From NCBI RefSeq assembly GCF_000716535.1, contig NZ_JNWV01000003.1:62001-126000 (forward strand): a stretch of 64,000 nucleotides of DNA, written 5' to 3'. A program made the translations under genes and the position numbers. Shown here in pieces: positions 60,576 to 64,000 of this stretch (the stretch's first letter is position 1; each line of letters opens with the position of its first letter). The notes under the pieces were generated by a model. The model saw only the letters and a list, made by a program, of their open reading frames with translations, was not told where the DNA came from and did no database searches. The stretch comes from Streptomyces flaveolus (GTDB lineage: Bacteria > Actinomycetota > Actinomycetes > Streptomycetales > Streptomycetaceae).

Positions 60576-61553
60576 GTGGATCTCCTGGCACACCTAGAGG
60601 CGTATGTGGCGACGGCCGACGAGGCGAGCTTCTCCCGGGCGGCCGATCGGCTCGGGATCGCCCAGCCGCTGCTCAGCCGCCGTATCAAGGTGCTGGAGGA
60701 GCACTTCGGCGGCTCGCTCTTCGACCGGTCCCGGCGGCAGATCGCCACCACCGAGCTGGGGATGCTGCTGCTCCCGTACGCCCGGGACGTGCTGGACCGG
60801 ACCCAGCGGTTGCGGCAGGTCGCCCGCTCGGCCCGGCGGTCCCGCGTGTGCGCCGTCGGAGTGCCCGCGGACTGCGCCCCGGCCGCGCTGGCCCGCGCCA
60901 TCCGCGCCGGCGCCGAGCACGGGATCACCCTGGGCATGCGGGAACTGCCGCCCCGGGAGCGGGCCTCCGGGGTGGCCGACGGTTCGCTCGGGTACGCGCT
61001 GGTGCGGGCCGCTCCGGAACAGGCCGCGTTCCGGGTGCCGTTGGGGCTGGCGTCCGCGCCGGGACCGGAGGGCGGCGCGAGCGGGGCTCCACCGCGTACG
61101 GTCCACCTCGAAGAGCTACGGCCACGCCGCGGTCGCACCGCCGGGGCCGCCGCCCCGCCGCCCCTGCTGCTCCTCGGGGAGGACCAGGTGCCGTACTTCG
61201 AGGATCGGTTGTACCGGGCAGCCGCGCGCGCCGGACTGCCCGAGAGCCGGATCCGGCCGGCCGGGCCGGCGGCCACCGCGCTCGCCGAGACACTGGCCGG
61301 GAGCGCGCTGCTGCTGTGTGCCGAGCCGTTCGCGCGACAGCACGGGGCCCATTGGAGACCCCTCGCCGACCGCGCCCTGCACCGGGGGTACGACGTGAGC
61401 GCCGCCCCGGGCCACGCCGGCACGGGAGCCGCCCCGGGCTGGCTGACCTCGCTGCTCACGTCGGCCGTGGGCGCGGTGCCCGCCCGGCGCGGTGGGCCGG
61501 GGCCGGGGGCCGGGGACGAGGACGCTCGCACACGGCTGGCGGCTCGCGGGTGA
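60576..61553 (+). CDS. blaA: LysR-family activator of the beta-lactamase
   Basis: LysR regulator of 325 residues. N-terminal helix-turn-helix: ASFSRAADRLGIAQPLLSRRIKVLEEHFG (about 17-45), then a weakly conserved effector domain. GTG 60576 is the start; the ribosome site is poor. Divergent from blaL and upstream of blaB. By analogy with the S. cacaoi system it activates blaL when beta-lactams are present. Confidence 0.88.
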   Translation: MDLLAHLEAYVATADEASFSRAADRLGIAQPLLSRRIKVLEEHFGGSLFDRSRRQIATTELGMLLLPYARDVLDRTQRLRQVARSARRSRVCAVGVPADCAPAALARAIRAGAEHGITLGMRELPPRERASGVADGSLGYALVRAAPEQAAFRVPLGLASAPGPEGGASGAPPRTVHLEELRPRRGRTAGAAAPPPLLLLGEDQVPYFEDRLYRAAARAGLPESRIRPAGPAATALAETLAGSALLLCAEPFARQHGAHWRPLADRALHRGYDVSAAPGHAGTGAAPGWLTSLLTSAVGAVPARRGGPGPGAGDEDARTRLAARG

Positions 61554-61900
61554 GCGGGGTCTGGGGCTCGTGGATGGGTGGGACAGAGGGCTTGCGGATG
61601 AGCGGGGTGGAGGGCTCGCGGATGATCACGGCAGGCGGCTCGCGGGGGAACACGGCAGGTGGCTCGCGGGGGAACACGGCAGGTTGCTCGCGGGGGAACA
61701 CGGCAGGCTGTTCGCCGATGCATCCCGGCAGGCGGCTCGCGGATGGACACAGCGGGCAGCTCACCGATGAACCGGCAGGCAGCTCACCGATGAACCCGGG
61801 AGGCAGCTCACCGATCAACACAGCAGGCGGCTCACCGAGAGGCACGACGGGTCGATGAACACGGCAAACCGCTCAACGATCGGCACGGCAGCGGCGCACC
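61545..61900 (+). repeat. 24-bp minisatellite from the end of blaA into blaB
   Basis: About fifteen units of roughly 24 bases: a first group of GGGCTCGCGGATGAGC type, three near-identical GGCTCGCGGGGGAACACGGC units, then GCAGCTCACCGATGAACCCG units. It covers the last codons of blaA, the 300-base gap and the first ten or so codons of blaB. A third frame reads as an 8-residue repeat (NTAGGSRG), but no gene starts there. Confidence 0.9.
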
Positions 61901-62814
61901 GGCCGGTGTACGTCGGCGACGACAGTGCCCTCCTCGACGTCGCCGAGGCCATCGCCGCGGACTGGGCGGCGCTCGGTGTCCGCGGCTCCTTCCTCGCCCG
62001 TAACCTCGACACCGGCGAGCAACTCGGCTTCGACGCCGAGGAGTCGACACCCCTGGCGTCGGTGGTGAAGGTCCCGCTGGCCCTGGTCGTGCTGGACCGG
62101 ATCGCGAACGGGGACCTCGACCCGGCGCACCCGGTCACGGTGGACCCCGGCGCCAGCAGCGTCGGCCCCACCGGGCTCGCCGCCTTCCGGTACCCGGCCA
62201 CCGTGGCCGTCGGCGACCTGCTCACGCTCATGCTGTCGGTGAGCGACAACGCCGCCGCGGACGCGCTGCTCGACCTGGTGCCGGTGGCGGACGTCGACGC
62301 GCGGCTGCGCACCTGGGGCTGCGACGGGATCCGGATGCGGCACCGGATGAACCACCTGTACGAGTGCGCCGCCGGTGCCGCGGGCAACGACTTCTCCCTC
62401 GCGCTGGAGCTGGCCGTCCGGGACGAGCGGGCGGGCCGGCACACCATCGAGACCCTGGACCCGGCTCATGCCAACGCCGGCTCGGCCGCGGCGCTCGTCG
62501 GCCTGCTGGAGCGCGTGTGGTGCGATCGGATCGCCGGTCCCGGGGCGACGGCGGAGCTGCGGCGGCTGATGGGGCTCCAGGTGTTCACGCAGCGGCTGGC
62601 GAGCGAGTTGCGGACGGACACGCTGCGGTGGAGCGGGAAGACGGGCACGTTCCTGCATCTCCGGCATGAGATCGGGGTCGTCGAGGCCGAGTCCGGGGAG
62701 CGGGTGGCGATCGCCGCGCTGACCCGTGCGGGGCGCCGAGCGGGGCTGGCACCGGACATCGACCTCGCAATCGGGGTGGCGGGGCGGGAGGCGTTCGAAG
62801 CGTTGCGGAAGTAG
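61855..62814 (+). CDS. blaB: Beta-lactamase-fold regulatory protein BlaB-like
   Basis: Penicillin-interactive-fold protein of 319 residues with ASVVKVPLAL (SxxK), VSDNAAADALL (SDN) and RWSGKTGTF (KTG), but without the Glu166-type loop. No signal peptide is seen, so it should stay in the cytoplasm or on its membrane face, as reported for BlaB of S. cacaoi, which is required for blaL induction. ATG 61855 lies in the minisatellite, so the first 13 residues (MNTANRSTIGTAA) are repeat-derived; a later start is conceivable. Confidence 0.82.
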   Translation: MNTANRSTIGTAAAHRPVYVGDDSALLDVAEAIAADWAALGVRGSFLARNLDTGEQLGFDAEESTPLASVVKVPLALVVLDRIANGDLDPAHPVTVDPGASSVGPTGLAAFRYPATVAVGDLLTLMLSVSDNAAADALLDLVPVADVDARLRTWGCDGIRMRHRMNHLYECAAGAAGNDFSLALELAVRDERAGRHTIETLDPAHANAGSAAALVGLLERVWCDRIAGPGATAELRRLMGLQVFTQRLASELRTDTLRWSGKTGTFLHLRHEIGVVEAESGERVAIAALTRAGRRAGLAPDIDLAIGVAGREAFEALRK

Positions 62815-62952
62815 GTGCCGGGCGCGCCGGCGCCATACGGCGACAGGTCGTCACGCGACCGCCGGCTTTCCCGCGGCCAGGCGCATCGGCGCCATGCGAC
62901 GGCGAGCGCCCCTTGCCGGGCGTCTGTCCGGGTCGGCGTTCCGTGGCATCGG

Positions 62953-63504
62953 TCAGGTCAGCAGGCGTTGTTCCTTCGCCACCGCCACTGCGCCCGCCCG
63001 CGTGTCCACGCCGAGCTTGTCGTAGACGCGGCGCAGGTGGGTCTTCACCGTGGCCTCGCTGATGTAGAGGGCGCGGGCGATGGCGTGGTTGGAGAGGCCG
63101 CGCGAGAGGTGGGTGAGGATGTCCAGTTCGCGGGGTGTCAGCGTGGGGCGGGGGTTGCGGAGACGGGACATGACGCGGTCGGCGACCGGGGGCGAGAGGG
63201 CCGGGCGGCCCTGGGCGGCGGCGTGGATCGCGGTGAACAGGTCCTCGGCGCGCTCGGCCTTCAGCAGATAGCCTGTGGCGCCCGCGTCGACGGCACGGGT
63301 GACGTCGGCGTCGGTGTCGTACGTGGTGAGGACCAGGACGTAGAGCGCGGCCAGCAGCACGGACAGGGCGATCACCCAGGGGGTGTGCGGTCCGTCGGCG
63401 TGCCGGGCCAGGTAGCGGGCGACGGACGCGGACAGCAGCACGAAGAACGCCGTGTGCATGACGACGGTGAGGGCACGCGTGTCGTCGCGTTCGGGTACGG
63501 GCAC
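62953..63504 (-). CDS. Sensor-kinase N-terminus fused in frame to a response-regulator C-terminus
   Basis: 183 residues. Residues 1-60 are two membrane helices (ALTVVMHTAFFVLLSASVAR and PWVIALSVLLAALYV), as at the start of NarL-system histidine kinases. Residues 60-105 are the last half of a receiver domain (LVLTTYDTDADVTRAVDAGA, then GYLLKAERAEDL), and 120-183 a LuxR/GerE helix-turn-helix (LTPRELDILTHLSRGLSN...). Kinase domains and the receiver's phospho-Asp are gone. GTG 63504 follows GGAGG. The gene is divergent from an HbpS-like gene, the place of senS-senR in other streptomycetes, so it is probably that pair after an in-frame deletion. Confidence 0.75.
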   Translation of the reverse strand: MPVPERDDTRALTVVMHTAFFVLLSASVARYLARHADGPHTPWVIALSVLLAALYVLVLTTYDTDADVTRAVDAGATGYLLKAERAEDLFTAIHAAAQGRPALSPPVADRVMSRLRNPRPTLTPRELDILTHLSRGLSNHAIARALYISEATVKTHLRRVYDKLGVDTRAGAVAVAKEQRLLT

Positions 63505-63572
63505 CGCGGGCACCTCCCTCTCCGCGCTGAACTGGGCAAACACCCTCCATTGTGCCCACCCCCAGCCCCTCC

Positions 63573-63596
63573 GGGGTCATCCGATCGGATGACCCC
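63573..63596. promoter_or_regulatory. 24-bp perfect palindrome in the divergent fusion/hbpS gap
   Basis: A perfect dyad with half-site GGGGTCATCCGA, midway between the two divergent genes. Candidate operator for the LuxR domain of the fusion or another regulator. Confidence 0.75.
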
Positions 63597-63700
63597 ACAG
63601 GCAACCGGTCCGGCGACGGAACCCGGCCCGTCCGGGGCCGAGGATCGGTTCCGGGAGCGACTCCGCCCCCGCCCCCGCCCCTACCGGAAGGTTCCGCACC

Positions 63701-64000
63701 ATGCCCAGCCGTAAGAAGCCGTCCCTCCGTGCCCGCGTCCTGGTGGGCGGCGCCGCCCTGGCCGTCGCCGGTGCCGGTGTCGTCGGCACGGTCGCCGCCA
63801 ACGCCGCCGATTCCACGGACGCCACGCCCGACGCCGCTCCCGTCGCGGCCCGGAACGGCGAGCTGACCCAGAGCACGCATCTCACCCTGGACGCCGCGAC
63901 GAAGGCGGCGCGCGCCGCGGTCGAGGCCGCCGAGAAGGACGGCCGGCACGTCTCCGTGGCCGTCGTCGACCGGAACGGCAACACGCTGGTCACCCTGCGC
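63701..64000 (+). CDS. HbpS/GlcG-like extracellular heme-binding protein, 3' end outside window
   Basis: First 100 codons of a secreted protein. Signal peptide (RKKPSLRARVLVGGAALAVAG to NAAD), then ELTQSTHLTLDAATKAARAAVEAAEKDGRHVSVAVVDRNG, the start of the GlcG/HbpS (DUF336) fold. In Streptomyces reticuli HbpS senses heme and redox stress with the kinase SenS. ATG 63701 has AGG nearby. The right edge cuts the gene. Confidence 0.85.
   Translation, partial: MPSRKKPSLRARVLVGGAALAVAGAGVVGTVAANAADSTDATPDAAPVAARNGELTQSTHLTLDAATKAARAAVEAAEKDGRHVSVAVVDRNGNTLVTLR

Noticed and set aside
61558..61858. Repeat-encoded 8-residue protein in the third frame
   Set aside because: No start codon with a ribosome site of its own; the frame continues antonymously from an out-of-frame reading of blaA.
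61545..61900. Repeat array resembling a CRISPR
   Set aside because: Units are head to tail without unique spacers, vary in sequence, and no cas genes are present.

Overview
The window is about 64 kb of very G+C-rich DNA with actinobacterial features: strong third-position G/C, many GTG and some TTG starts, GGAGG-type ribosome sites, and a gene set (DUF574-type methyltransferase, DUF1206, DUF6131, PAS/SpoIIE phosphatase, HbpS-like protein, LysR-regulated class A beta-lactamase) that points to Streptomyces or a close relative. The species cannot be named from the sequence alone. I saw no rRNA, tRNA, CRISPR array, insertion sequence, prophage or antibiotic megasynthase. It reads as chromosomal accessory and housekeeping DNA, with several decayed genes and many short tandem repeats between genes.

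Layout. 0-9 kb: MFS permease (cut by the left edge), a GNAT remnant, an ECF sigma factor, a Met-rich membrane protein, DUF1206, an LCP cell-wall ligase, an ArsR/methyltransferase pair, a secreted trypsin-like protease and a STAS protein. 9-18 kb: a large Clp ATPase, then a lipid block with Nudix-like protein, lipid kinase and alkyl-DHAP-synthase-like FAD enzyme, divergent from TetR plus GlpD. 18-27 kb: peptidase E with a collagen-like repeat tail, a WGR/propeller protein, an ABC-F protein with a probable attenuator leader, an SDR under two tandem palindromes, a DUF574 methyltransferase, a GCS2-type ligase, and an HxlR/azoreductase pair. 27-38.7 kb: a cache protein and FadR-type regulator divergent from a complete polyamine-type ABC importer; then DUF2071, DMT transporter, RidA, AhpD-like and P450 genes. 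38.8-51 kb: coupled secreted hydrolases (one with a TTA codon), a cis-prenyltransferase coupled to an MpaB-type oxygenase with EF-hands, SGNH esterase, DUF6131, prolyl iminopeptidase, NodB deacetylase, and a sugar ABC importer with a candidate DasR site. 51-64 kb: an RsbQ/RsbP-like pair, RNA ligase-like protein, stress SDR, decayed ABC-binding-protein and amidohydrolase genes, VOC protein, PL9 pectate lyase, a blaL-blaA-blaB-type beta-lactamase locus, and a sensor-kinase/response-regulator deletion fusion divergent from an HbpS-like gene cut by the right edge.

The points I judge most worth follow-up are: (1) the collapsed two-component system beside the HbpS-like gene, which resembles a SenS-SenR pair reduced to a membrane-anchored LuxR protein; (2) the short leader ORF and ribosome-site-sequestering stem ahead of the ABC-F gene; (3) the EF-hand oxygenase coupled to a cis-prenyltransferase; (4) the AGPS-like/GlpD block as a possible ether-lipid route; and (5) a 24-bp minisatellite joining blaA to the first codons of blaB. 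Start sites were chosen mainly from ribosome-binding sites and overlap with neighbours; functions come from motif recognition, not from any database search.
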